A stretch of 64,000 nucleotides of DNA from Minisyncoccota bacterium (GCA_012515515.1 JAAYYE010000013.1:1-64000); one strand, 5' to 3'; positions 7,879 through 17,830 are shown, numbered from the stretch's first letter. The notes: a model not told the origin generated them from the sequence alone. Translations and numbers: made by a program.

Positions 7879-10728
7879 ATGTCAAATGTTTTTTATGATC
7901 ATCAAGCGATTGAAGAAAAGTGCTTGAGTTATTGGGACGAATTAGCTTTGTTTCAGGATGTCAATCTAGATTTAACGCCAAGTGACTTAGCTAAAAAAAG
8001 TTTTTTACTGTTTGCCTTCGTTTATCCTAGTGGGTCTGGTTTACATGTTGGCCATATTGAATCTAAAACCGCCCTTGATATTTTGGCTCGTTTTCAACGG
8101 ATGAAGGGTCAGCAAGTTTATTTTCCAGTTGGCTGGGATGCTTTTGGTTTACCTGCAGAGAATTATGCGATCAAAACCGGCATTCATCCAAGTCAGACGA
8201 CTAAGACAGCCATCGACACTTTTCGCCAGCAAATCAAGCGTTTAGCGATCTCTTATGATTTTGCCAACGAGCTGGCTACTAATGATCCAGATTATTATCG
8301 CTGGACACAGTGGCTATTTTTGCAGCTACATCAAAAGGGATTAGCTTATCAGAAGCAGGGTCGAGTCAATTGGTGTCCAAGTTGTCAAACAGTCTTGGCC
8401 AATGAGCAAGTAGTTAATGGCTTGTGTGAACGTTGTGGGAGTGAAGTTGTCCAGAAAGATCTCAAACAATGGTATTTTAAGATTAAGGCTTATCAAGATG
8501 AGCTGATCAGTGGTCTTGATGGTTTAGACTGGCCGACTGCCACCAAACAACAGCAGCTCAATTGGATAGGCCGACACGAGGGCGTTAATATTACTTATCC
8601 AGTTTATGCTTATCCAGATGATGGGAAGAGTTTGGCTGATGGGGGAAATAGTTTGGCCAATGAGGGAAATGACTCGGCTGAAGAGGGGAGTAGCCTGGCT
8701 GAAGAGCAGCTTAATCAGGGTGAGGACACAGGAGCCAGTCGGGCGGGTGAGATTACCTGTTTTTCCAGCCGGCCAGATACTAATTTTGGCGCAACTTTTG
8801 TGGTCTTGGCGCCCGAGCATGCTTTGGCCAAGCAAATTGCAGAAAAAAATGAGCTAGTGGCGGAATACTTGGCTAAGGCAGAGAAAAAAACGGAGCTCGA
8901 GCGCCAACAAGAAGGCAAGCAGAAAAGTGGTGTTTTTACTGGTTTTTATGCTTTTAATCCTTTAAGCAAACGACGAATGCCAATTTGGGTGGCTGATTTT
9001 GTCTTAGCTAATTATGGCACTGGCGCGGTAGTTGGCGTGCCAGCCCATGACAAACGAGATTTCGAATTTGTAGAATTTGCCAATCGGCAAAATCCTCGAG
9101 AACCCTTGTCGGTGATTCGTGTAGTGAGTGGCCCAGATGGCAATCAGGACGAGATTACTCAAGTTGAGCAAGTTTACAGTGGGGAAGGCCAATTAATGAA
9201 TTCAGCTTTTCTCAACGATTTAAGCGTGCCAGAAGCGATTGAGACAATGATCGATTATCTCGAGGAAAAAGGCTATGGCCAGCGCACAGTAAATTATCAA
9301 TTACGAGACTGGTTAATTTCTCGACAACGCTATTGGGGAACACCGATTCCCATTGTTTATGATCCAGAGGGCAATGCTCATCTGGTTAAAGAAGAACATT
9401 TGCCTTGGACTTTGCCAGACGATGTTGATTTTAAACCGACTGGTGAATCGCCCCTTAAATCTTCAAAAGAATTTCAAGAACGGGTGGAACGCCTATATGG
9501 CAAAGGCTGGACTCCTGAGTATGACACCATGGACACTTTTGTTGATTCGAGTTGGTATTTTTTGCGCTACTGCGACAGTCACAATCAGCAAGCTTTTGCT
9601 GATCCCCAGCGTTTGGAACAGTGGTTGCCGATTGATCTTTATTTAATTGGTCCAGAGCACATTGTTTTGCACTTACTTTATTCGCGCTTCTTTACTAAAT
9701 TCTTGCGAGATGAAGGCCATTTAAAAATTAGCGAGCCTTTTGCCAAAATGCGTCACCAGGGCATGATTTTAGGCCCTGATGGTCAAAAAATGAGTAAGAG
9801 TAAGGGTAATGTGATTAATCCAGACCAAATAGTCGATCAGTATGGGGCTGATACGCTGCGGATTTATGAAATGTTTATAGGGCCACTTGAAGCTGATAAG
9901 CCTTGGGATGATCGAGCAGTTGCTGGAGTGGCTCGTTTTTTGCGTAAGTTATATCGTTTGGCAGTTGAGGAAATAGAGCTAATTGCTGAATTATGGCCAG
10001 TGCTGGATGAAGAAAATAATGGCAATGGCCAAGCTGGAGGAAATAACCAAGCTGAGCTGAGCAGCCCTGAATTTGTGGGGAGAAAAGCCTTAGTGCAAAA
10101 ATTGCAGCAAACGATTAAAAAACTCAGCGAGGATTTGCCTAAGTTGAAATTTAATACAGCCATTGCCTCCTTAATGGAATTCAACAATGTTTGGGAAAAA
10201 GCGAGTTTATCGAGGAATAGGCTTAAGACCTTGTCAGAAGAGAATGCTTCATCGAAAAGCACTTTCCACACCCCCTACCTATTGTTAAGTGCAGAGGAAT
10301 TACTAAAATTAATAGCCATATTAGCCCCACTAGCGCCATTTTTAAGTGAGGAGCTATATGGACAAGCCAAGTATGCCTGGCAGAATCTAGCCGATCAGAC
10401 TCTTGGAGAAATCAAGTGTGAAACAGGAGAAGCGCGAGCGCGCCGGCAAGCACTGGAAAGCCTGGAGTTTGCTGCCTCAATTCATTTGACGACTTGGCCG
10501 ACTTATGATCCCGCGCTCGCGCAAAGTGAGCAAATCACGCTGGCAGTGCAGGTCAACGGCAAAGTTCGCGCAGAATTAAAGCTTGATTATGACTTGATCA
10601 ACGATCAGGCCACAGTTCTAACTCAAGCCAAGGCTTTGCCGGCTTTAGAAAAATGGTTGCTGGGCCAGCAAATTATCAAAGAAATCTATGTTCCAGGTAA
10701 AATTGTGAATTTGGTGCTGGCTGCTTAA
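7879..10728 (+). CDS. leuS: Leucyl-tRNA synthetase
   Basis: 949 aa from the ATG at 7879 (a second in-frame ATG lies at 7873). Class Ia synthetase that charges tRNA-Leu in the cytosol. Visible are the HIGH motif as HVGH (56-59), a zinc-type CPSC...CERC module near 170-195, the CP1 editing domain with SRPDTNFGATF and GVPAHDKRDFEF, the TFVDSSWYFLRY segment and KMSKS (637-641). The C-terminal anticodon-binding and VNGKVRAEL segments are present. It is longer than the usual 810-870 aa. Part of the excess is a low-complexity insert at about 247-291 made of four 7-residue repeats at the edge of the editing domain. No neighbour suggests an operon partner. Confidence 0.97.
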   Translation: MSNVFYDHQAIEEKCLSYWDELALFQDVNLDLTPSDLAKKSFLLFAFVYPSGSGLHVGHIESKTALDILARFQRMKGQQVYFPVGWDAFGLPAENYAIKTGIHPSQTTKTAIDTFRQQIKRLAISYDFANELATNDPDYYRWTQWLFLQLHQKGLAYQKQGRVNWCPSCQTVLANEQVVNGLCERCGSEVVQKDLKQWYFKIKAYQDELISGLDGLDWPTATKQQQLNWIGRHEGVNITYPVYAYPDDGKSLADGGNSLANEGNDSAEEGSSLAEEQLNQGEDTGASRAGEITCFSSRPDTNFGATFVVLAPEHALAKQIAEKNELVAEYLAKAEKKTELERQQEGKQKSGVFTGFYAFNPLSKRRMPIWVADFVLANYGTGAVVGVPAHDKRDFEFVEFANRQNPREPLSVIRVVSGPDGNQDEITQVEQVYSGEGQLMNSAFLNDLSVPEAIETMIDYLEEKGYGQRTVNYQLRDWLISRQRYWGTPIPIVYDPEGNAHLVKEEHLPWTLPDDVDFKPTGESPLKSSKEFQERVERLYGKGWTPEYDTMDTFVDSSWYFLRYCDSHNQQAFADPQRLEQWLPIDLYLIGPEHIVLHLLYSRFFTKFLRDEGHLKISEPFAKMRHQGMILGPDGQKMSKSKGNVINPDQIVDQYGADTLRIYEMFIGPLEADKPWDDRAVAGVARFLRKLYRLAVEEIELIAELWPVLDEENNGNGQAGGNNQAELSSPEFVGRKALVQKLQQTIKKLSEDLPKLKFNTAIASLMEFNNVWEKASLSRNRLKTLSEENASSKSTFHTPYLLLSAEELLKLIAILAPLAPFLSEELYGQAKYAWQNLADQTLGEIKCETGEARARRQALESLEFAASIHLTTWPTYDPALAQSEQITLAVQVNGKVRAELKLDYDLINDQATVLTQAKALPALEKWLLGQQIIKEIYVPGKIVNLVLAA
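8623..8706 (+). repeat. Four tandem 21-nt repeats inside leuS
   Basis: Consecutive 7-codon units encode GKSLADG, GNSLANE, GNDSAEE and GSSLAEE, so the insert in the editing-domain region arose by in-frame tandem duplication. Confidence 0.8.
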
Positions 10729-10840
10729 TTGCTTGGCTAATTTTTAATTTGTGCTCGCTTTTCGCTTTTCGCTTACTGCTTTTTTGCTTTGCTCCTTGTC
10801 ATTTGTTTGTCATTTTCGCCTTGTATCATTATTTTAATCA

Positions 10841-11509
10841 ATGAAGCCAAAACATTTTCCTAAACGTCTTTTTTACTTAATATTTCGTTTTTTACCTGCT
10901 TGCCTGATAATTGCTGCCATGATCATCATTAAGCCGGCTTTAGAGTCTTTGCGCGCTTCGGCAGAGAGTTTGGAGTGTTACTGTCCCAGTTGTCCAGAAA
11001 ACTTATTGCCTGAGTCAGGATTACAAGCTTTGGGCCAGATTAAAGCAGAAATTGCGGGAGCGGTCAAAAAACCCGGTGTTTATGAACTAACTTTAGGGCA
11101 AAGGCGCGCCGATTTGCTGTCAGCGGCTGGCGGTCTAGATCCAGAAGCTTCTTTAGTACATATGGTCAAGAGTTTTAATTTGAGCACGGTAGTTGCCGAT
11201 GGCGAAAAAATTTATATTCCTTATGCCTGGGAAGAGCAATGGCAGTTGCAAGCGATCAATAATACGGAGGATTCATCTAGTGGGCTTAGTAATAGCACAA
11301 CAAGTCAGGACAATAACGAGTCTGCAAGTGCTTTAATCTCGATTAATTCAGCTAGTACAAAAGAACTGCAAACCTTGCCAGAAATAGGGGAAAAGCGGGC
11401 CCAAGATATTATCGACAACCGACCTTACGCCAGTCTTAATGACTTGCTAAATAAAAAAATAATTAGTCAAAAAATTTACGAGACAATTGAAAAGTTAATT
11501 AGTTTGTAA
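10841..11509 (+). CDS. comEA: ComEA-like DNA-binding competence protein
   Basis: 222 aa. There is an N-terminal membrane helix (about 15-36). An SLBB-like domain follows at about 66-125 (AEIAGAVKKPGVYELTLG...), then a Ser/Asn-rich linker and a C-terminal helix-hairpin-helix module at about 160-222 (ISINSASTKELQTLPEIGEK). This is the ComEA architecture: membrane-anchored receptor handing double-stranded DNA to the ComEC channel. The two genes downstream encode the two halves of ComEC, which supports the call. An early CxCxxC cluster just outside the membrane is unusual. Confidence 0.9.
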   Translation: MKPKHFPKRLFYLIFRFLPACLIIAAMIIIKPALESLRASAESLECYCPSCPENLLPESGLQALGQIKAEIAGAVKKPGVYELTLGQRRADLLSAAGGLDPEASLVHMVKSFNLSTVVADGEKIYIPYAWEEQWQLQAINNTEDSSSGLSNSTTSQDNNESASALISINSASTKELQTLPEIGEKRAQDIIDNRPYASLNDLLNKKIISQKIYETIEKLISL

Positions 11510-11657
11510 AATATTATAAGATTCTCGATGCCTAAAAGGCAGCAAAAACGAGTAGTCTTGTTGCTAATAAATCAGCAAAAATACGACATAAAACAAGAAA
11601 AATCTTTAAATTTTAAAAAGTTTTAAGCAACTAGCACATTTTGCATCAATACTAGGC

Positions 11658-13022
11658 ATGACTTATAAAGAAATACATAAAATAAAAAGAAATCTTTTGA
11701 TATTTTTAATTATATTGATATTAATGCAAAATTTTAAGTTAATATTAAACACCCGAAACAAGCCATTTTTCCCGATAATAATCCAAAAAAAAAGAGAATA
11801 TTCGCAAAATAAGTCGAAAAACGAAAATATAGCGAAAAGTGCTATTGATGCAGGCGAGTGTATTGGGGATTTAGCGTCTTTTCTAGGCGTTTTACCTCGA
11901 GCTAGAGAGTATTACAAACATATACAAAACATATCAGCTAGCAAGGTAAATGTTCAAGTGTTAGAGATTGCTGGGAGTGTAAAAAGCTTTATGAATGGCT
12001 TAAAAGTCTTAGTCTCTCTTCTTATCAATTCGTTAAAGTATCGGTTTTTTATCTTTAAAAATTTTGCTGTAATTATGCGGGAAAAGCTTATCTGGCTACT
12101 TGAGGAGAATTTCTCTTCTCGAGAAGCTACTCTGGGCAAAGCTTTTGTCTTCGCTGACCTGTCTAGTGCTCCCGAGAGCATCTATCATTCTTTTAAAGTT
12201 ATAGGGATATTGCACTTAGTTGCCGCTTCTAGTGCTAATATATACCTAATTTTGGATTTTTTCCAGCCCCTATTTTTTCCACTTGAGTATTTATTTGGTC
12301 AAAAGTGCCTTTGTTTTGCTAAAATAGTTTTGGTCATTGCTTATTTTATCTTGATAAATGGGCATTTTAATCTTATTGACTCCAGTCCTTCAATACTAAG
12401 AGCTTCGCTTTCCGTTATTTTAATTCTTGCTGCCGCTTCTTTCTTCAATTTAGCTTTTAATCGGCTCAATGTCTTATTGCTGGTTGGCATATTATGCCTA
12501 CTCATCAATCCTTTATATATACAATCCTTAGGCTTTCAATTAAGTTTTTTAGCGAGTTACATCATTCTTTTTTACTGGCCATTTGTGCAGAAAAAGCTTG
12601 GCAAATCAAACATTATTCTAAATAGTTTAATCCAAATTCTGATGTGGCCGCTCTTACTTTTTTATTTTGCTGATATTAATTTAATTGCTATACCAGCTAA
12701 TATTATAGTTACACCTCTGGTAGAGTTTTTAACGGTCTTATATTTTTTATTTATTTTTCTTAAAAACCTTCGTTTGGCTTTTTTGCCTGATTTTATTGGT
12801 AGTTTGATATACAAAGCGTGTAATATATTTTTTCAATTATTAGCTAATCTAGAGAAATTGCCGGCTAAGGCCATTCAAATTAATGACAATAAATACTGGA
12901 TAATTAGCTCTTTATTCCTTATTCACTTAGTCTTAATGTACTTGATCTTACGTGATAAAAAATTAACCAATCAAAAAAACAAATATAGGATATTCGCTAA
13001 ATGGAGCAATTGGCAGGCCTAA
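11658..13022 (+). CDS. comEC: ComEC channel half (Competence domain)
   Basis: 454 aa, strongly hydrophobic, with roughly nine predicted membrane segments. The core GILHLVAASSANIYLI corresponds to the ComEC/Rec2 signature HLLAISGLH, followed by the SILRASLSVILI and LGFQLSFLASYIILF stretches typical of the family. This is the DNA-translocating membrane part. It ends 1 nt before the next gene, which carries the metallo-beta-lactamase domain that is normally the C-terminal part of the same protein. The soluble OB-fold region usual near the N-terminus is not obvious. The gene is much more AT-rich and lysine-rich at its start than comEA. Confidence 0.88.
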   Translation: MTYKEIHKIKRNLLIFLIILILMQNFKLILNTRNKPFFPIIIQKKREYSQNKSKNENIAKSAIDAGECIGDLASFLGVLPRAREYYKHIQNISASKVNVQVLEIAGSVKSFMNGLKVLVSLLINSLKYRFFIFKNFAVIMREKLIWLLEENFSSREATLGKAFVFADLSSAPESIYHSFKVIGILHLVAASSANIYLILDFFQPLFFPLEYLFGQKCLCFAKIVLVIAYFILINGHFNLIDSSPSILRASLSVILILAAASFFNLAFNRLNVLLLVGILCLLINPLYIQSLGFQLSFLASYIILFYWPFVQKKLGKSNIILNSLIQILMWPLLLFYFADINLIAIPANIIVTPLVEFLTVLYFLFIFLKNLRLAFLPDFIGSLIYKACNIFFQLLANLEKLPAKAIQINDNKYWIISSLFLIHLVLMYLILRDKKLTNQKNKYRIFAKWSNWQA

Positions 13023-13023
13023 T

Positions 13024-14001
13024 ATGAAAAAATCATTAGTTTTTCTTCTTTTTATCTATTTTGCCTGGCAATTTCTTGTAAAAATGCCTGATAAATCAGC
13101 CTATTTAATTGTATGTGATGTTGGACAGGGTGATGCGATTTTAATTCAGCAGGGTTTTTTTCAAGTCCTAATTGATACTGGCCCAGACGAGTCGGTGACC
13201 AGCTGTTTAGAGAAACATCTGCCTTTTACTGATAAAAAGATTGATATATTAGTTTTAACCCATTATGATAGCGATCATATTGGCGGTTTTGCAGCTATTG
13301 CGAAGCAGTACCAATTTGCCAACATTTTTGCTCCCCTAAGTGATTATAAAGAAAGTGAGGTTTTTCTCGAGTTAAATGAGCTATTTTCGCAGATGATAAT
13401 GAATGGAACTAGGGTGAAACAGCCGATTTTGGGGCAACAAATAGCTTATCGGGATTCTAGCCTGGAAGATTCAGCTCCCAGCATCTTGTTGACTTTTCTA
13501 ACTCCCGCTTTTCTCGAGTATGACTTTTTAGAAAATATCAATTTTTTCCAGGAGGAATCCAGGCTACCCGAAACCCTCTTATCGGCCGATAATCCGAAAA
13601 ACTTGGCCAATTCTTCAAGTACAGAAAGCACAAATGACCGATCTATCGCACTATTAATGGAATATGGGCAGTTGCGGGTTTTCTTGCCTGGTGACCTTGA
13701 GGAGGGCGGAGAACTTAGCATTCTGCACTCGGCTCTGATAGATCGAGTAGACATCCTAAAAGTAGCGCATCATGGGTCAAAAACATCGAGTAGTGAGCTG
13801 TTTTTGTCTCAAGTACTACCCGAAATGGCTATAATTTCTGTGGGTAAAAAAAATAAGTTTAATCATCCCTCACCAGAGGTTTTAGCCAATTTTCAAGCTA
13901 TTTCTAGCCAAATTGTGCGTACCGACCAAAATGGGGAGGTCAAAATCAAATTATTTAAGGATCATTTCTGTTTTTTAAACAAAAAGAACAACTTTCTGTA
14001 A
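13024..14001 (+). CDS. ComEC nuclease half (metallo-beta-lactamase fold)
   Basis: 325 aa. It starts with a hydrophobic segment (about 5-20), then the MBL fold: DVGQGDAILIQ, the metal motif H80-x-D-x-D84-H85 in LTHYDSDHIGGF, a distal FLPGDLEEGGE and the end LKVAHHGSKTSS. In ComEC this domain is the predicted nuclease degrading the non-transported strand. It sits 1 nt after the channel gene, so the pair is translationally linked. The N-terminal helix suggests it is anchored or exported independently of the channel. Confidence 0.92.
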   Translation: MKKSLVFLLFIYFAWQFLVKMPDKSAYLIVCDVGQGDAILIQQGFFQVLIDTGPDESVTSCLEKHLPFTDKKIDILVLTHYDSDHIGGFAAIAKQYQFANIFAPLSDYKESEVFLELNELFSQMIMNGTRVKQPILGQQIAYRDSSLEDSAPSILLTFLTPAFLEYDFLENINFFQEESRLPETLLSADNPKNLANSSSTESTNDRSIALLMEYGQLRVFLPGDLEEGGELSILHSALIDRVDILKVAHHGSKTSSSELFLSQVLPEMAIISVGKKNKFNHPSPEVLANFQAISSQIVRTDQNGEVKIKLFKDHFCFLNKKNNFL

Positions 14002-14627
14002 GCGGCTCTTTGAGCAAGTTACAAAATTAACTGTTGTTAACAACTTAGCAATGTGGGCAGAATTGCCAAATTATTACTCACAAAATACTATGCAACAATT
14101 TCCAAAAAAATGCAAGTTTTGTGTTCAATTTAAGAAATTTTATTAAAAAAGCCAAGCAAAAATGTGCTCAATTTTGCTGAGTTTATATAGCTAATTAAGC
14201 AAAAACTGAAGCCAATTAAGCAAAAAAACATAGGCCTTTAATTTTTATTTTTCAAAAAAAAGAATAAAAAATCATTGAAATTTGTAAAAAAATGCTGTTT
14301 ATTTAAACTCTTAAATTTGGTCAAAAGTGCTGTTTTGCAAAAAAAAGAGGGAAAATTAAAGAAATTTTACTCTGGAGATCGCAAAAAGCAGCTCAAGCCA
14401 GGTACTTGAGGAAAAATTTCTTGCCAAAAAAGCGCTAGCTATGACCGAAAAACGTCCGAATTAGTAAAAGCTAGTGTTTTGCTAAAATGACAAAATTGAG
14501 TAAATATTTTTTGTCATAAAACAAGGACTAATTTCTTGCATTAAAAAAAGGCTAAGAGTAAAAAATATACTCAAAACCATTCGCCTTTTATTAGCCAAAT
14601 TATAAATTCGCTAATTTTCATTAATGC
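14002..14627. other. AT-rich intergenic region with small dyads
   Basis: Over 600 bp without a supportable gene. A hairpin CTCAAG-CCAGGTA-CTTGAG lies at 14392-14410, and perfect arms TGACAAAA / TTTTGTCA lie at 14488-14495 and 14509-14516. No known RNA family was recognised. Confidence 0.5.
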
Positions 14628-14633
14628 TACAAT
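14628..14633 (+). promoter_or_regulatory. Extended -10 box of the M16 peptidase gene
   Basis: TGCTACAAT ends 6 nt before the ATG at 14640, which leaves no room for a ribosome-binding site and implies a leaderless transcript. Confidence 0.55.
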
Positions 14634-14639
14634 AGGCTT

Positions 14640-16031
14640 ATGTTTAAGCATCAATTGACTTACATTCCTTTAAAAAAATTTAAGCAACAGTTGCCATTAC
14701 TAACGATTGACTTACCTGCTGCTGAGTCAGTGACGGTGATGTTTTTAGCTAATACCGGTTCGCGTTACGAGCCCATTGGCAAAGAGGGGATTGCTCACTT
14801 TTTTGAACACATGGTTTTTAAAGGCTCTGCCAATTATCCAAATGCCAAGATTTTAGCTAGAACCTTGGACAGTGTTGGCGCTGAGTTTAATGCTTTTACC
14901 AGTAAGGAATACACTGGCTATTATGTCAAAGCTGCAGCTAATAATTTTGCTTTAGCTCTAGATGTCTTGTCGGATATGCTTTTTGCTCCTTTGCTTAAAC
15001 AAAGCGATATTGATCGGGAGAAAGGAGTGATCATTGAAGAATTAAACATGTACGTGGATACGCCCCAGGCTCATATCGCTAATGTTTTTGAAGAATTGTT
15101 GTTTGCCCAGGAATCACTGGCGCATAACATTGTTGGCAATAAGGCCAGTATTCGCTCGCTCACCAGTGCCGATTTTCAAAATTTTCTCAATAATTTTTAT
15201 GGTCCAGAAAATTTGCTCTTAGTGCTGGCTGGCGGTTTAGATAAAATTGCGCCAAAGCAAAAACTTTTAGCAGACAAAGTTGCTGCTACTTTTAACAAAT
15301 TAAATAATAAGCGCGGGCAAAATCAAAAGTTGGCGGTGCCGAAAGTTGAACGCAAGGTGGAGGCTGAACAAAGCAAGGGCGCTCAGCCCACCATGGTCAA
15401 CGAAATCGCCTTTTCTAAGCGTCGATTCAAATTGGTCAAACGGGCTAGTGAACAAGCCCATTTTGTGATGGCTTGGCCAGCGCTAGATCTTCATCATCCT
15501 GATCGTTATGTTTTGTCAGTTTTAGCTGTGATTTTAGGCGGCAACATGAGTTCTCGCTTATTTACTGAAGTTCGCGAAAAACGTGGCTTATGCTACTACG
15601 TGAGGAGTGATTTTGAATATTATCATGATTGTGGTTATCTAGGAGCGAGTGCCGGTGTCGATCCCAATCGCTTACGAGAGGCTATTCAGGCCAGTAAAGA
15701 TGTTTTTTATAATTTAGCCAATAAACGGGGCCAAGTGGGAGAGACTGGCTTAATTAGCGCTGCAGAATTGCTACGTGCTCAAAATTACCTTAAAGGCAGA
15801 ACCTTGCTCAATTTAGAGGAAAGCAATAATGTCGCCCAATTTTACGGCTTTAAACAGCTCTTAAATGACAAAATTCTGTCACCCAAGGAAGTTATAGCGA
15901 AAATCGAAGCGGTGACCGTCAAAGATCTTCAGCGATTGGCTAAACTTATTTTTCAAAAGGAACAGTTGCGCTTCGCGATTATTGGCAATTTTGCCAATGC
16001 TAAAGAAATTCAACAGTGGGTTTTTGCATAA
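14640..16031 (+). CDS. M16 family zinc metallopeptidase
   Basis: 463 aa. The inverted zinc motif HxxEH is HFFEH at 53-57, with the distal glutamate in GVIIEELNMY (about 133/134), as in mitochondrial processing peptidase, PqqL and YmxG-type proteins. The second, non-catalytic M16 half contains FTEVREKRGLCYYVRSDFE, which includes the conserved R/Y substrate-gripping motif. A charged stretch at about 215-250 joins the halves. No signal peptide is seen, so it is probably cytoplasmic. Substrate unknown. Transcribed alone. Confidence 0.93.
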   Translation: MFKHQLTYIPLKKFKQQLPLLTIDLPAAESVTVMFLANTGSRYEPIGKEGIAHFFEHMVFKGSANYPNAKILARTLDSVGAEFNAFTSKEYTGYYVKAAANNFALALDVLSDMLFAPLLKQSDIDREKGVIIEELNMYVDTPQAHIANVFEELLFAQESLAHNIVGNKASIRSLTSADFQNFLNNFYGPENLLLVLAGGLDKIAPKQKLLADKVAATFNKLNNKRGQNQKLAVPKVERKVEAEQSKGAQPTMVNEIAFSKRRFKLVKRASEQAHFVMAWPALDLHHPDRYVLSVLAVILGGNMSSRLFTEVREKRGLCYYVRSDFEYYHDCGYLGASAGVDPNRLREAIQASKDVFYNLANKRGQVGETGLISAAELLRAQNYLKGRTLLNLEESNNVAQFYGFKQLLNDKILSPKEVIAKIEAVTVKDLQRLAKLIFQKEQLRFAIIGNFANAKEIQQWVFA

Positions 16032-16467
16032 TTAGTTTAATTGTTTTGCTGAATTTTTCTTTAAATATTTATTGAATTTGTTAGTTTGTTTAGTTTGTTA
16101 GTAAATTTTTCGCTGAATTTTTTATTAATTTCATTAAATTTTTTCCCAATTAATGCGCTAATTGTTGTGCGAGCTCTTAATTTAATTAACTTATTTTTGA
16201 TTAGTATATTTACTTTTTGATATATTAATTAATATTTGGATTGATTAAAGTCGAGCAGGCAATTTAATCATCTTTTTTCGTATGCATTAATTAACCTTTT
16301 GATATTTTGTTTAATAAATTGATATATATAAATTGAAGGAATTTTTCTTTATTTAGCCACTTTTAGGCGCTCTTTAGCTAATAAAAAACTGCACTTGGCT
16401 TTTAGGTAATTTTTTAAGATAATCGGCAGTAGACTAATTATTTTTAATTAAAAAAAGGAATTGCCTT
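16032..16467. other. Very AT-rich intergenic region with the ndk promoter
   Basis: Mostly homopolymeric A/T tracts with no gene. Near the right end is TTGGCT (16395-16400), a 17-nt spacer, then GATAAT (16418-16423): a good sigma-70 promoter with a start near 16430 and a short leader carrying AAAGGA before ndk. Confidence 0.6.
16395..16423 (+). promoter_or_regulatory. ndk promoter
   Basis: TTGGCT-17-GATAAT upstream of a leader with a clear AAAAAGGAA ribosome-binding site. Confidence 0.6.
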
Positions 16468-16956
16468 ATGAAAACGAGTCGCACTGCAGTTTTAGTAAAA
16501 CCCGATGGTTTACAAAGAGGTTTGATCGGGGAGATCATCAGTCGTTTTGAGCGCAAGGGCTTAAAATTAGTTGGCTTAAAAATGTTAAGAATGGACGATC
16601 AGCAACTTGATCAATGGTATAGCGAACATAGAGAAAAAGCTTTTTTTCGCGACCTCAAGACTTTCATGGGCTCAATGCCGATAGTGGCCATGGTTTGGGA
16701 GGGAATTGATGCTGTGCCAGTAGTTAGATTATTGGTTGGTACCACTTTGGGTAGGCAAGCTGAAGGCGGCTCAATTCGAGGTGATTTTGGCATGAGTCAG
16801 CAAATGAACTTAATTCATGCTTCTTCAAGTAATGAAGATGCCCAGCGCGAAATCGAAATAGTTTTTGGCAAAGACGAGCTCTTTCATTATCACGGAGTTA
16901 CCGAGGCCGTGATTTACGCTGAAGGAGAAGTTGAGCCTAGTGAAGATGATAGCTAA
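16468..16956 (+). CDS. ndk: Nucleoside diphosphate kinase
   Basis: 162 aa. Transfers the gamma-phosphate of ATP to NDPs through a phospho-histidine. Family signatures are RTAVLVKPDGLQRGLIGEI at the N-terminus, GTTLGRQAEGGSIRGDFG, and the active site NLIHASSS with His117. It is 15-20 residues longer than typical bacterial Ndk, the excess being an acidic tail (EGEVEPSEDDS). A good promoter and ribosome-binding site precede it. It is transcribed alone and converges on a minus-strand membrane protein gene. Confidence 0.97.
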   Translation: MKTSRTAVLVKPDGLQRGLIGEIISRFERKGLKLVGLKMLRMDDQQLDQWYSEHREKAFFRDLKTFMGSMPIVAMVWEGIDAVPVVRLLVGTTLGRQAEGGSIRGDFGMSQQMNLIHASSSNEDAQREIEIVFGKDELFHYHGVTEAVIYAEGEVEPSEDDS

Positions 16957-16973
16957 ATTAGGTCTTTACTAGC

Positions 16974-17002
16974 TTAGATCATAATCTTGACTAATTTTTT
17001 TT
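16974..17002 (+). terminator. Possible terminator after ndk
   Basis: A weak AT-rich stem (TTAG/CTAA enclosing AGAT/ATCT) is followed by eight Ts. It overlaps the end of the convergent gene, and stem stability is low. Confidence 0.4.
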
Positions 17003-17659
17003 ATTAATCACTTTACTACCAACAAGGATTAGGGTAGAGGCCAAGAGCATTTCGGCAGTTTCCTCAATTGTCACCAGGCAAAAATAGCTGTTTTCGTTTA
17101 ATGATCCTGTTGAGCTAAAAACTTCAGTTAATAAGACAGTGAATAAACTGAAACCACTGAGAGCTAAAATCCAAAAATTGTCTTTCATTTGGGATTGAAA
17201 ATATCTTAACCAATAGCCATACCAAAGGCCAAAAATGAGGATGAAAGGCAAGTAATATAGAATCCACAAGGAAGATCGATAGCCCATTTTCATTGAAGCC
17301 TCAACTATCCTGCTGGGATGAAAAAGATCAAAATATTCAAAAACTCGATAAATATTTTCGTGAATTTGGAGTAATTCATCCAAGCCTAGGTAAATGAGAA
17401 AAATCGACAAAGACAACAAGAAACTTTTCAAATTACCCTTTAGTAACTTCGAGAAATAAAACATAAAGAACAACAGACCAAACGTTATTAGTTTGAAAGA
17501 TTGATAATAGGTTGGCAGGTTTTGCTCAAAATCTAAATGAAAAAAATGATTATATTTACCAAAGAAGAGGTGTATTAGCAGCACCAGCGAGTCAAGAAAG
17601 ATTAAGTACAAAAATATTTTTTTGTTTTGCTTGAACAGCTTCTTAAGAAATACTTTCAT
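16991..17659 (-). CDS. Polytopic membrane protein with conserved-looking acidic/His motifs, unknown function
   Basis: 222 aa with about six membrane segments. Two polar motifs lie at membrane borders: LGLDELLQIHENI (about 92-104) and TIEETAEMLLAS (about 196-207). Paired D-E-xx-x-H-E and E-E-xx-E motifs of this kind recur in uncharacterised bacterial integral membrane proteins and could form an intramembrane metal or lipid-head site; that is inference. No close family name can be given. It is convergent with ndk and diverges from the Fic gene. Start chosen at the ATG before a Lys-rich cytoplasmic N-terminus. Confidence 0.75.
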   Translation of the reverse strand: MKVFLKKLFKQNKKIFLYLIFLDSLVLLIHLFFGKYNHFFHLDFEQNLPTYYQSFKLITFGLLFFMFYFSKLLKGNLKSFLLSLSIFLIYLGLDELLQIHENIYRVFEYFDLFHPSRIVEASMKMGYRSSLWILYYLPFILIFGLWYGYWLRYFQSQMKDNFWILALSGFSLFTVLLTEVFSSTGSLNENSYFCLVTIEETAEMLLASTLILVGSKVINKKN

Positions 17660-17830
17660 CAGTTTATTTTAAATGAAAAATGCTTGATGAGCCAGGTGGT
17701 AATAATTGCTGCCTCTTTTTATAAATTGTAAGTGTTAATTGTATAAATAATGATTTGTTAATTGTTTAATATTATGATACTATATATTTAGCCTGGATAA
17801 CATATACAATTGTTAATTAATTAAAATATT

